Assembly: GCF_014805685.1 (NCBI RefSeq)
Contig: NC_060892.1
Location: 10,311,490-10,375,489 of the forward strand
Direction: 5' to 3'
Length of the DNA stretch: 64,000 bases
Source of the DNA: Silurus meridionalis
Lineage: Eukaryota > Chordata > Actinopteri > Siluriformes > Siluridae
Shown: piece by piece, positions 45,401 to 59,319 of the stretch
Numbering within the stretch: the first letter of the stretch is position 1
How the letters are laid out: the number at the start of each line of letters is the position of its first letter
Program-made: the position numbers and the translations under genes
The notes under the pieces: generated by a model
The model's input: the letters and a program-made list of their open reading frames with translations, nothing else
Database searches by the model: none
What the model was told of the DNA's origin: nothing

Positions 45401-47269
45401 ATTTGTTTTTCCTAAACCAAACTCAAGTCACTACACCTTTTTTATTAGTTTATGGAAAAAAAAGGTTTATTCATAGCCAGTTCAGATGTAGCACTAATAA
45501 ATGTAAATAAAAAAAAAGCAATCAGAAAGCATTGTTATTACAGATTATAATATCATATACAGTACACAATGTGTACATTTTCTGTCTATACATTTTAAAT
45601 GCATAAGTAAATAATAAAAAAATCTGTCTTCTGCAGTATTTCTTAAAGGATTTTTCTAATCAAGCAGAGCACAAAACCTCAGCAGGTGTTCTCAGGTTCC
45701 TCTTGTGTTCTGCCCCTGCATGTAAAAGGCTAACTGAGGACATCTGAGACGCCTGGCCATCTGGGTGAAACACTCGATGCTCCTGGATGCTGATCGAAGA
45801 GCGGCTCTGTTGTTTTTGCCCCGAATAGATGAGGTTATAAAGAGGCTGACCTTAGAGCAGTGACTGGGAATCTGCCCCATCAGCCTGAAATTTAGTTTGG
45901 GGAAGGTTTTTCCTCCTGGGTAATTCTGTTTAATGAATTTAATTTCTTTGTGCTAGAATGCATTGGAACCAGCAGCACGGCGTTTCTGCGGCTTTCCTGT
46001 GTTCTGCATTCGCAATCTATATTTTCTCATTGTCGTTATGGTTACCAGCAATCTTTGTGTACATTTCTAAAACCTAATCTGAAATACATGATATTGTCTG
46101 CACTAATTTCCTTTTCCTCCAAACACCACAATACAGACTATATCCTGTGATTCAACTCTCCTTATGTCTTGTATAAATTTGCTAATAATTCTTTCACACT
46201 AGATCTTAATTCAAAATGTCTCATTCAAAGATATCACGATCATAAATCTAACAGGCAAACATAATATATTTTTTGTGTATATTGATGTTCACACCGAATT
46301 GAAAGAGTGAAATAATATAAGGTCATCCAGCAATCTGCAGTGAATTGAAGAGTTTCTAAGTTTATGAGGAGAAAAAAAGGTCATTACATGTTGGTTGAAA
46401 GAGAGACTAGTGTGTGTGTGAAAGCTGTAATTATGAGGATGAGGACACAGCAGCTGTGCTGATACACTTCTGCTTTCAATGAATCACAATGAAGAATACA
46501 GTGACATTAAGTGTCGAATGCCACATGAGCGGCAGGAACACAACTGCCTTCTGCTTAATAACAATACCGCTATTCTGCCGCCAATGGATGGAAGCAATGC
46601 CGGATGCAGGATTTGTGGGCTACAAATACGCTCAAATAATGGTTTGATATTCTAGATTTGGTAAACACATTAAAATCATGTGCATAAATACTCTGGGGGA
46701 AGAAAAAATACCCCACATCATCTTTATTCCACTCTACAGTTTTTTTTTAAGTCTGGGTAGATAAAAGTCATAACACACATTTTCTAGCTTTCCTTAGTGT
46801 CTAAACGCAATACTCCTATCTTGCCAGGAAACAATACAGTAATACAATGTACACAATATATGGCTTGTGCCAACATTCAAATAAGATTCAAACAAAAATT
46901 ACATTAAAACTAATTACTATGCTACGTTCAGAGATCTTTAGAGTCTGCACGGCAATTCAAGCACACATTTACAAAAGCAAACCTATAACACTTATCTTAC
47001 CAATAATATTAGCCAAGTGATAGTTTAGTCTACAGTAGTATAGCTACTATAATTCATAAACATTATTAATCTAAAGATCTCATAAGTGCTTTCAAATATC
47101 GGCACGTTCCCTACTTTATGTTCAGTAAAACCTGTAACAAGCACTGAAAGGAAAAAATACAAGACAATATCCTGACAAAAACCTACAAAAACAATATCCT
47201 GGCTGGTTAAGCGATTATTACTAAAAGTCTTCCTCAGAGATTGATTATTTATTTAATAAGGTGAATATA

Positions 47270-47530
47270 CTTTACTCATCATAGGAACACAGGGTGTGAG
47301 ACTGGAAAAACACCCTAAATAGGACACCAGTCCTATGCAGAGCAATGTACAGTTTCGCATACACATTCACACACTTATTCAGACCTAGGGGCAAGTTTTG
47401 GCTTAGCAAATCCACCTCTCAAAAGTTTTTGTCAGATGTAAAGAAAAACAGAGAACCTACAGTAACTAATCAGGTACAGAGCGGACACACGTGAGCTACA
47501 GAATCAAACCAGCGCCCACAGGGTTGTGAG
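47270..47530 (+). mobile_element. Old interspersed element (V-SINE/LINE-tail type)
   Basis: It contains the order ggacaccagtcct, cacattcacacacttattca, gacctaggggcaa, aatccacctc and gagaacct seen in widespread fish elements, strongly diverged. Confidence 0.5.
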
Positions 47531-48696
47531 ATATTCATATTAGCCAGATCAGGATTTTGATTCTGTTGTTAGAAAGCAATACATGACTGCATTTAATGTG
47601 ATGAAGAGTATTGACTCTTTGTCATTGCCTTGTTATAAAAAAGATTAATTTAAAGAAAGCGGCAGCTTGTAAATGCATTCAGATTCTAGCTTATTTCATA
47701 TAGTACCATTTATAGGAGACAAAGTAACAACTGAGAATGGAAAAAAGACCACACAGACCAATTATTACACTATTAGTTGTCATTGATGTTTCATAAAGCC
47801 ATATGTACTCGTAGCTTTAACACTCTTGTTTATAAGGTTTTTTTTTTGAGTTCTATAATGTGGTTTCTTGCCGTGTTCCCATACAGTAAGTTAGAAAGCA
47901 GCCAATTAAAAATGTTTAAATAATGATTTAATTGCTCAGTTTGTCTAATCATCTGTAAATCTGTTATTCACCCATGAAAAAATTACAACTGGAATTTGCT
48001 ACTTAGGTCATAGATGATACTCAATGTTTGGACCAACTGCTTTTATTTATAGATTACATCTATTACCTCATCACGTTTATGAATCCAATGCTAAAAACCT
48101 ACCGTATATAGGCGCACTTAACATTGATTTTGTACGTCACGATTGTTTAGCTGTTGCTCTGCTATAATCATAGTTAATTTAAGGATTACCGAAGTATGTA
48201 AGTGAAATAATACCGACCTGTATTATGAAACCCTAAAGGCCCTAAATAAAGCCTTTGAAAGACAAAGAAAATCCGACAATCAATGCAATTAGCGGTCGTC
48301 TTGTTTTTACAATCAGGGTAAAATGAACTTTAGCCAAAATATCGCAGATTGAATTTAACAGGTTAAACATCAACAACAGTGTCTGTAACAACAGTGAATC
48401 GGTGAAGTGGTTCATTAGGTCACTGGCAATTGGTTCTTACCGTCCTAAGAATGCTAATAATTTGAAGATGGCTGTATGTGCTTAAGACTCTTCCTTCAAT
48501 GATGGTAAGAATACCACTTTGTTTTCTAATTACCGCTTTAATCGGGGTCTAAATAAAAGCCATAAGCCTCGCTGTGCCACAACATTTTGGAAATGGCCTC
48601 CCACACAGCCTAATGCTCCCTTAACCCTCTAGCTTTAGTGCACGCTGAAAGCGGGTTAGCAATGAAAAGCAGATGTGTGTTGCGGGTCTGACCTTG

Positions 48697-48773
48697 GTTG
48701 CCATGGGTACGAGGGACAGGCTCGTATTCAACCGCCCGCCCGAGTCCTTGCTAATTGCTGTCGCTATGGCAAC
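48697..48773. promoter_or_regulatory. Pair of RFX X-box-like motifs
   Basis: GTTGCCATGGGTAC (48697-48710) and GTCGCTATGGCAAC (48760-48773) each match 12 of 14 bases of the palindromic X-box GTTGCCATGGCAAC. RFX factors bind X-boxes, especially at cilium-related genes. The pair lies in a G/C-rich block about 570 bp downstream of the mrps11 stop codon. Confidence 0.45.
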
Positions 48774-49338
48774 GAAGCACCTGATGTAACACTAGGAAAG
48801 GGCAATAACCTTACAACAGTCCATTTATTTATAGGGAGCTATTCTGTACTGTGCCTCTCACTCAGAACTGGAAAAATGGACTTGAGAGGCGGATCTGACA
48901 TATCTAATAGTAGTGATGGAAAAAAAAAATATTAAATAAATAAATAAAACTGACATTCTTAAGTGTGCATTATACTGATGGGTACCATTGTTCAAACTGA
49001 ACGAGCATCAAAAGGTGCCTTTCACCCATTTTCTATAACTAGCACCTTCATATGGCAGTGATGACTGTCTTTATCATGCACAAAATACCAGCTGCTGAAG
49101 ATATGCGACAATGTAAAAGGGAAGACAAAAAAAAGTTAACTCTTTAATTCCATTGGTTTAATACATAAAAAAAGACACAAAGAAGCCACAAAAAATCTAC
49201 CGAAACACCCCAAATAGTTACATGAAGTGTGATACGTCATACTGTGCAAAGGAAATGAGCAATGTGTTCAGCTCCTCTGCTTAGACTGCAGGCTCAGCTG
49301 TTGATGCTTTCGGCACAGACGGACTGGATTACTAGGGT

Positions 49339-49446
49339 TTAGATCCTTCGAGCTTTACGAGGCCGACAGCCATTGTGTGGAACCGGAGTGTTGTCAGTGA
49401 TGGACACAATCTCCAGTCCTCCCATGGTTAACCCTTTAATAGCAGA
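49339..49446 (-). CDS. mrps11: mrps11 last exon
   Basis: Encodes [20 protein letters not shown] then [15 protein letters not shown] and TAA. Acceptor is ctgtgttcAG|TCTGC, phase 0. This exon holds the conserved rRNA-binding S11 C-terminus. ATTAAA on minus near 49142 is a possible poly(A) signal. Confidence 0.96.
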   Translation of the reverse strand, partial: SAIKGLTMGGLEIVSITDNTPVPHNGCRPRKARRI

Positions 49447-52400
49447 CTGAACACAGAAGCAGAAAAGATTTAACCACTTAGAAAACATCACAAATAACAC
49501 AATACACAAAATAATACTTTATCTATTATCACAACCCAAATTAGTTGAATATTAGATACATTTTTGTGATTTTTTTTAGTTCAGCATTTTTTGAAGTTAT
49601 GTCTTTACCTTTCTACTCACATTATCTACGAAATGCAGTAATTAAGAAAGCACATAACTTCTGAGACACGTGACTTAATTCACTGTAGAGCAACTATTAT
49701 TAATATTTAATAATAACAAAACGGTTTCTTTTAATCAGCTTGGACAGATTTGGTGAATACATTTATTAGTAACTAGTTATTTTTCCCCTAATTTACTTTG
49801 TATTGACTCTGGACTTGCACAGCACGGTGCACTTTATACTTTATACCAAACCATACCTCACACGGACACTTTAAGGACAATCACATCAACCACCTTAAAT
49901 TTTTACTGTTTACTGTCATAAGCATACCATGTATAGACAGTTTTTTCTCATATATATATATATATATATATCTTTATATATTTTATATTGTTTATACTTT
50001 ATTTATCTGCCATCTTTTTCTTGGTTTATTTTTCTCCTCATCCTGGACCGTTGTAAAAAGCATTTCACTGCATGTCGTACCCTGTATGTATGTGTATGTG
50101 ACAAAAATTTGATTTTGCACAGCAACTAAAAAAAAGGATCCAGTCTGAAAGTAAGCCACCTATTTTTAATATAAATGTTTTTTGTTTATTGTGAACTAGT
50201 TTAGTAATACATTTCCTAAACCAATTTCAGATCATTTGTACCAGAGCTTAACACTATCAATATACTGTTAACTTTTAACGCAACTGTAGAAATGAACAAT
50301 AAACAAAACCCCCCCCCCCAAAAAACATCTTTAAAAAATCTGTACTGTTGCTTTTCAGGCAACAGTAACAAATTTGCTCCAAGAACTTTAGATGGATGGG
50401 GCAAACATTAGAAAGTTGAATTTTTCCACAATATACCTGTACATTTGAACCAATAAAAATATTTTTATGTTAATCACATAAAAAAATGAAAAGTAACAGC
50501 TTTATTCACATAAACAGTATCAAACCTATAAACATTTTCATATAGGATTTACCCCATTTAATAGAAAATTTCATATTCAATAAAAAATAAATAAAACAAA
50601 AGTGTCGTAACACACTTCTAAACACCAATTGAATCAGACATCAGAGAAAATTAAACCTTTAAAAAACCCTTTTGTTGAAAGCAGGATTACATTAACATAA
50701 CACTATTATTTCTCTTTGAATGCAGAATTACATTAGAATCACAGAAAGAGGAAAAAATGTTCCCAAAGGCCGTTACGTGCATTGTTATAAATATGGGCAC
50801 CAAGAACCCCCAGGGGTCTGTGATGTATAAGGGTGCATCACATGACATTACCATTAACTAGAATCAATGCTGTTATGGTTATTATTGAATTAACCGAGTA
50901 GTAAGTCATGCATAAAAACAAGGTTCAAAACAAGAAAAGATAACACAACTTTACACAAACTGTCATTTTTTAAAATGTAAACCAGCAAGAGATGGTAAGA
51001 TGATACACAGTGTTTCAAATTTTAATAAGTGAAAAATGTCATTACAGAAAAAAAAAGGTTGCAACTAAATTAATATGATTAAAAACATTTGCCCTTAAAT
51101 CTGTTTTATGGTGATAAAGGGCATTGAAAAGCCTCTGGCTGCTACATACACAAATAGAAAGTAAAAGAAAAATGTCTGCTTTAATACACTGGACTGAACA
51201 GGATTTGGGGTCAACAGTAGCAATTTTCTGGCACTAGGGATGAAATTCGCAGTATTTCAGTTAATAGCCATAACATGATCAGTAGAACCACCACTGCCTG
51301 ATCAGAAATTATCATCATATATTAGCTCTTGATTAGGTAAGCTAATGCTACTCAGAGATACACTTAGGGAGTGTAATGAGTGTACACAAGACATACATCT
51401 TCTCTTGTGGCTGGCATGTTGGTGCATTAGTTAAAGTTGCTACAGGGTCTCTGGTTTAATCCTGATCTCCAGTTACTCTCTGTCCCGTGCTTTGCATGTC
51501 CTCACCATGTCTGTATGCGTTCCCTCCAACAAACCAAAAACCTTCCCTGTGGATTGGCGACTCTAAATTGGCCCAGTGTGTAAACGGTGCCTCATCCCAG
51601 GTGCACTGGTGCCTTACACCTTTGTTCCCAACCCTAACTATGGCAAAACAATTACTGAAGATGAATGAAACTATGCTCGTACACTGGTTGATCTCAAGCA
51701 TTACATCTTTTTACATTTTACCTACCAGATAACTATCAACACACTATCCAAACCCCCCTAAGGGTCGACTACACATTAGCCATTACCATAGGCCCCACAC
51801 GGGTATGTCCAGGCTAACATTAGCTTTAATACATTACGATTCTAGCTGCTTCTTGAATATTCTGGGGTGAAAAAAGGGAGGCATGGAGGTCTTAAAAGCC
51901 TGTGGTTGCCTGCGGCTCTGAAGGAGCTCATTATATTTTCGCCCTGCCTTAATGTCCACCCCCCCAGCTTACACTCGACAGCCAGGGAACCTGCTGTGGG
52001 CAATCAGGTCGACGGTCAGGCTCATATTATTTATTGGAAAATTAGCATTCATAAAAAAGCCGCTTTGCCTTACAGGGCACAAGGGTTTAAAAAAAAAAGG
52101 AGAGAAAAAGAGACAGGCACTGATGTCATGGACAGACTATGGCAGACAAAACAAGATTTTGGTTGATAGAACATATTAGATGAACAGCGTTAGCATCGGG
52201 TATACGCTTCAAAACGTTGAATTGAGAAACTGGTACAATTGAATAAGTGTGTCTCTTTTTGCAAGTATAATCATACAATAGTCAACTGTCAATAACTGCA
52301 CAAGGTTTTTTATGAGTCAAAATACACTAAAGTTACTTGATCACCAATTCTGCTTGTTCTATTTTCTTTAACCGTCTTTACACCAAGCAATTTTCTAGAC

Positions 52401-55400
52401 AATTTCAGCCTACTCTCAAACAGTGTCAATATTAAAGCTATAGTTGTATTTTAGAAGGGGGTGAAAGTAACAAAGATTAGTTGATTATAATGTAAAGTAA
52501 AAATGAATATGAACAAAATGCAAGGGGACCCTGTTCTCCCCTTGCATTTTGTTCATATTCATTTTTACTTTACATTATAATCAACTAATCTTTGTTAGTT
52601 TCACCCCTATCTAAAAAGGGGGAGACAACCATTTGATTGTTTGAGTCAGCCATTTAAATGCCATTTGATTTTGATAAATCAGAATAATTTGACTGAATCA
52701 GTGTATAAAACATGAGTTTTGATTGTCTTTATTATTTTAACCCTTTGTTAAATCATGTTTGTCAAAACTACCCCTAACTTTCAGGCTGAACACATGGCAC
52801 AGAATTAAATTAAGAGATAAAAATTTTTTATCATCAGTGCTATAATCATTTTCTTCTGTCTTGTTTATTGTTTAATGCTGGTACATCTGTTACTTTTAAA
52901 TGGTTTTTATTGTCAACTTTTTTTTTTATCTATACAGTATTTTAAATAGTAACATTTTGTATAATTGTATGACTTGGATGTTGAACCATCAATGTTGCTG
53001 AATATAAAAATTATTCTCCAGGGTCAACTGATAAACAAAGTAAGAACAAAATCACCAGAGGAAATCGATTAACAATGTGGGCAGATACTTATAGGATAAA
53101 ATAATAAAAAAATAACTCAAATGATAAATGATGATCGAGTCATAATTCAATGAACACCTTTCTTTTTCCAAAATCAAAGATTACTTCCTTCCTTCTGTGC
53201 GACTTCTGGTTTTGTAGTTTGAATGCTAAACGCTGATGAAATGAAAGTGGTGATAAATGATGATCACAGCTCATATTTTATTAAATCTGCACTGTTTTAA
53301 TCAAATTTATCAATTCAAATGGCAGTTTCACTAATTTAATGAATTTACTTGCATTCTAATTAGCTTGATTTTATACTTTTAAATTTTTTCTTTCTATTTG
53401 TTACTTTTTCATTTCGCATTTTGATGATTTTTCTACTCAGAAATGAAAATGTTCAGGCAGATTTACTGTGAAAAAGATGTAAAACCAATAGTTCACCTCC
53501 AATTGGTGTCCACAGACCAAACATTGCAGACCTGCTCAGAATCTTGCGATAAAAATCCCATTTCAAGTTTCACAAACCAGTACCGAGTTACAGCAGTTTC
53601 AGAAAAAAAAGCTCTGCCCCACTGGGACTAATTGCCATGTGGTGGCCATACGGTTTAGTCAGAACCCCTGACCCATAAATAACACAATTTTTTAGCTAAC
53701 CAGGAGTATTATACTTCTATTATGCCACACCTTAGTATAGTTATCACATTGATCGCCAGTGGATTTTTAAGAGCTTAATAAGAATTATTTTTTATTAAAT
53801 TCTTAAATAGTTTTTCTCCCAATTGATTTACTCAGAAAACAGCAGTCAGCTCAGGAAACATGTCAATAATAAATACCCTGTCTCTAATAGGTGCCTTTGT
53901 ATCATGCTAATTTCTCATTCGACATCCAGACCACTTAATCTTCAGTTAAATCCTTTCACTATTGCCACCAACAAAAACCCACATTCACTGCATTTAATGC
54001 ATCCCAAATAATTTTAAACAGCTGAAAACCCAACCAATGTACAAACATCTTTAGTTACATGAATTAAAATGTCAACAGAGTCAACTCATTTAAAGCCAAA
54101 ATGGAAAAAAACGAAACCAAAATGAGCATCTACAGTATGTAGAAGGATGTAATGACATTCGTCATTACCCAGTGATGCACACTTTTGGTTCCTTTTCAGG
54201 AACTCTTTTTGGATCGCAGTCCTGTTACATGAGCAGACAAGCTTTTTTCCATACACTACAGAATTCACCCTGCTGTCACTGTCACAAGCCAACTCCACTG
54301 GCAGCTACACATGCCCAAGCAATGGTTCACAGATGGTGGTACGCTTTGGATCAGGGGGACTCACTTTTTCCCCCTGTCTGCCTAAAACCTTCAGTTTCCC
54401 CATCGTCCTAATTCATCCGTACGTTTCTGGGTGCTGTGATTTATAAAATGTTTCCATTTGGCGGTGCACCAGCTCAGTTCCTGATGCATTGGATTACCTT
54501 TTAAAGGGTTTTTTCTCTACCATTAAGATACTGAATAATTGAGCATCATTCTCTATTAATAGCGATTACTTTTTATTAAAAAAATAAACAAACAAACAAA
54601 CCCCCCCCCCCACACAAAATATTATATAATTTTTTATTTTTTTATTTTTATTATATAATAATAATAATAATAATAAAATACACTGTAATATAAATATAAG
54701 AATATACATATGATAATAAGAAGAAAAAAAAACAAATGCCAAATTTAATTATCATTCTTTCCAATTGTTACAGGGCCAAGATGGATTGAAAACTACAGCT
54801 ATTAAACTGGAACTGACTATTGCCATCTTGCTATTATACTGACATTTAGGATGATTTTATAAAAAAAATAATAATAATAAAATAAAATAAATAAATAAAT
54901 AATAATAATAATAATTCTAACAAGGGGTGACCACATCTTATCCTACTTGTAAAACCCCTTAATATAAAGTTATTGTAGAAGGGGAAAAGAATCAAAAATT
55001 AAATAAACACTATTTCAAATATTTGCCCTTGCTCTGACCTTGACCCACTTCCAAAATGTAGGCAGTTCATCTGATGGCTACAATGATTGTCATTCCTCTC
55101 AATAGCTTGTATAAATGGTCAGTGTTATTTCTCCAGAACCATGGTGCAACTCAGAACAGCATTTTATGTAGCGGGACTACATAAAGTGCTATAAACAAGA
55201 CTAAGATGAGTTCTGGTCAATAACACACAAAACAATGAATATACTGAACATAGCCTGTAAACTGTTTTGTAGTGTAGCAGCAAAATATGTATAATAGCAA
55301 CACTGGCAGCAAAAAAACAAACAAAAAAAACAAAAAAAAAACCACACAAAAAAACAGATCCATAACAGAAGAATAAGAGTCTGATATAGCTTTGTAAAGT

Positions 55401-58400
55401 GTAAATGTGAAGTGGTACCATGACTCCATATAATTCATACAAACTATTCCATTTATTACACTAATAAGAATCCTGAACATACAGATATATGAAGATATAG
55501 TGCTTAAAAAAACAGCATGGTATAAAGAATAATAGTGAGGGGTAATTGGTGAAAAGAACAAGCTGATCATAGTTTAATGCAGATCTCATTTCTACATTTT
55601 TTTGTAAAACAGCTTTGAGCAGCAGTGGCTTCTTTTTGGATTATATTTTTAATCTTACTCAAGAAGATATGTAAAGACCAATGCATTTTTACACCACCAT
55701 AATTTTTTCTATAATGTGATTATAGCACAGAGAGCATTATTTTTTTTATAAAATAAAAATAAATAACTACAATGTATTAACCTTCCATTGACTGTTGGTA
55801 CTCATTTAAAATACATTATTATTTTTTGGCTCAGGTCAAATCTAATTGAGGACTCCAGCTTTACAAGATTAATTACTGAGGTCAACCAGTGGATTATTCC
55901 AACTTTCCTTCCTCGGTGGATCCTTTCACTTTGGACAGTCAGCTCTGAAAACCTGTTACCACTATTTATAAAATGAATTTATTCCGATTATAATGATGTT
56001 TTTGACCTCGCAATTGGCAGGTCGTTTTAATGGAAATGAGTTACGGGCAGCAAAATACGCAAACATTATCTGATGTTGGACATCAACAGCAGAGACAGAA
56101 ATGTGCTTGTGGTTAGTACTGACTCATGCACACTGTGAATGCCAACCGCAGCAAAACACACCTGACTGATAAAAACAGCACTGGACTGAGCCGTAAGAAC
56201 ATGAATAATTTCTAAACGCTTCTAAAGGGTTCATTCAATAGAAACACAAGCACTTTTTTTTATGAAGTCTGGTTTCTTTGAGCCTTTAAAGCATCGTTCT
56301 TGTTTTGCAGATCCAGTGAGAGCAGTATTGTTTAAATATTTGCGAAGCGAACATAAAATAATGTACATTTAGCTGCTTTCTTTTCCAATCTCTCCACTTA
56401 ATCATTCCTTTTTTAACCCGAAACACCTCGTACCCGACCTTTCCACAAATCTCTGCCACTCAGGTGAAGAATGCAACTGCTAAAGAGCTCTCCTTACATT
56501 TCCAAGACCACAGCCGATGCACAAGCTATGTCAAAGCTGATGTGTTGCTGTGACTGCTGCATGGTTTCTTTTCTTCCTCTACCCACCAAATCAAACCAGT
56601 TTTCACTCACCGTGGCCTTCAATTCTCAAGCAACTGCTACCATACTGGTGTGCTAGACAGTATGACGCTTATTTCTACACCTTGATTCAGCCCCTTAAAA
56701 ATCCAATTGTTTTTTGTTATATAAGCTAAAGTTAGATATATAGACAGTTCTATTTATTTTTCGACACTCAATTCATATTCTGGTGTCTTTCCAAAAAAGG
56801 TAATCTACAGCATGTCCGAATAGTCCAAAGAGAGATAAATTGCAAAATTACATAGGCTATATTTATTTATTATTCTTTACAACTTATAGCGCTGTATGTT
56901 CTCTCACACTGCAGCTCAACATATTTGCTCAAGAATGGGTATGTCCATTAGTTGCTCAAATTTCCAGGCACTTGAAGATTTTTCCCCCACTTGTTAATGG
57001 CACTGCCATTTTCATAGTGTTCACACATATAGAAGCAGTAACAGTAAAGTTTAAAAAAAACAAAAAACAAAAAAAAAAACAAAAACAAAAAAAACCCCAC
57101 AAACGAGCATGCTGAATAAAATTTTTTCACTCAACTATTTGAAAAAAGAAATTGTCAAAATACTAAAACACTTACTTAAATTACTTTTTAAAACTTTGCA
57201 CGCAAAGTATAGACTCTCATGAACAAAGGATAATTAGGCACACGTACCTCAGTGCTCGCATCACTGAACTGCTCACGCTCGACAGATTCTCTGCAAAGCT
57301 CCACGACTAGATAAATACTTGTGTGCACACGTAATGCACGGCGCATTTTGCATGACCAGGCTCACTTATACTGCTTTGTGTGCTCAGGTCAGCAAATTAT
57401 CACACTGTGAATAGTTGTTGATTTGATTTGATTTTTTTTATGATCACGTTACCTAGGCTACTTTGGAAGACAGAATGTATTCATAAAACTACCACAACAA
57501 ACAATGCCCAACCCTCTTGAATGCTTCAAGCCATCACCCATATTGTTAAAAGGATTCACATATGGGAATGCTAGTTACGAAGTTACAGTGGCGAATAATT
57601 ATTATTATTTTTTTAACAATTGCTGTCAGCTGTTACCATGGTCTGGTATACGATGCTATATTTATTGAGTTATGTGAAAAGACCGTACACACGTTTAACC
57701 TGGACATACAGTACACATCACAAAAGCACAAAACTAGCAATACTCACCAAGCGACCTGGACCGAGTCCTTTGACTACGACGCGCACAAACGTCACCCCCT
57801 TCACCTGTGCCTTCTGTTGCAAGGAAACAATCATAAAGTAAGGCACTTGTTCTATTAAAGGCTAATAAATGACAGGAGCAAAACAAAACCATGGGGGGTG
57901 TGTTGTGAGGGCTTGGGGGAAAAAAAGACTGATTTAGACAATGCTGCTTGTGTCTGCACAGTAAATGAAGGGCTGTAAGAATAAAGTCATGCAGTTATTA
58001 TCTGTGGAGCTGCAGTGTGGGGCTCTCATTAACTCCCCCACCACAGACGTTGATGAAATTATGATCACACCGCTGAGGTGGCTTCGAAGGTGAGGGATAA
58101 ATATAACAACTATATTTCTGTCCATCGGCCTAATTGTCTGGTTTATGAGTGAATAAACTCAATGTACAAGAAATGTCTCGACAAAAGAAAAACATGAGCG
58201 TTTGAAAAAGTTGTCGGAGATATTTCTGTCTGAAGAAAATTATACCTGGCAATAACAGATGGAGAAGCACATCCTCTCACAAGGGGGCAAAAAAGGAAAA
58301 TGAGCCTTAATCAGAAAGTCCAATGCCTTTGCTGTGAACGTTATTGTCGGGTAATTGTTATTTATACCACAGAGCTGTTTGGTTCTCAGTTCTGATTGGT

Positions 58401-59231
58401 CAAAACGTGTTGACCGACACTGGCTTTGACAATACTGATTTATATTCATATACTCAATTAATATATTATTGTTTATTTATCAACATACTTTCTCAATGAC
58501 TTGCAAGGCAGATAAGTCCCATAAATGTAATAAAAGAAAAACATGTGACAGAGCTCTATAGCAGGCCACTAAAGATCTTCCACTCCAACCTAGGTAAACC
58601 ATTTAGCTAGATTTCACATTGCCAGGCACTTTTTGTGGGCTGTTATTTAAGGGGGTGCACAGTAGAATAAATCGCACTTAATGTGAAGAATGTGGTGAAA
58701 TTGGTAGCTCCATGGTGGAGTCTTATGTTCAGAGGGTGAGTTCAAATCCCAACACCAAAAAGCTGCTACTACTGGGCTCTTGAGCAAGGGCCTGAACACT
58801 CAACTGCATAGTTGTATAAACGAGATACACTGCACTGGATTCGAGCGTCTGTCAAATACTATAAAAGCAAAGGCACAGCACTGTTAAAAATTGTTAAAAA
58901 AAATTTTTTTTATCAAAATTGATTCATTCTTGAACCTTAAATTATGGAACAATAACGAAGTACTTTTGAAAAATGTCCCCCAAAATGAACAAACAAAAGA
59001 CTTGTCATGTTTAATAAAGTAGTTCTTTTTTCAGCACAATAGAAATACATTAATTTCTTTCTTTTATTCCTGATGCTTTTTATACTTCTATTCAGGCCAG
59101 GCTTTATATCAAAATATCAATTGCTCATTCCAAACATTTCCAGCAAGAATAGAAAAAGTAATTAAAATTTGATCCATCAAAAAAATAAATTTTATATTAT
59201 ATATATATATATGTATGTGAATATGAAAAGA

Positions 59232-59319
<88 letters not shown>

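Larger units (their letters stand above)
40481..49338. other. Gene-poor stretch upstream-to-downstream of mrps11 3' end
   Basis: No coding exons are recognised. It contains microsatellites, SINE remnants, and complex blocks that could be conserved noncoding elements (about 42.4-42.55, 42.7-42.95, 44.43-44.6, 45.66-45.88, 46.43-46.62, 48.55-48.8 kb). Confidence 0.4.
49447..57747 (-). other. 8.3-kb last intron of mrps11
   Basis: Holds a (TA)n-linked element end (49.8-50.12 kb), a degenerate SINE-like stretch (51.43-51.65 kb), a 71-bp palindrome (52.46-52.61 kb), AT-rich simple repeats (54.57-54.91 kb) and possible conserved blocks near 51.88-52.08 and 55.98-56.16 kb. No other gene was recognised. 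Confidence 0.5.

Noticed and set aside
45692..45880. Minus-strand frame in a G/C-richer block
   Set aside because: No splice context, no recognisable protein similarity. More likely a conserved noncoding block or chance.
58330..58470. Possible DNA-transposon fragment (ttctgattggtcaaaacgtg)
   Set aside because: The resemblance to a fish repeat is short and I could not find its ends or a duplication.
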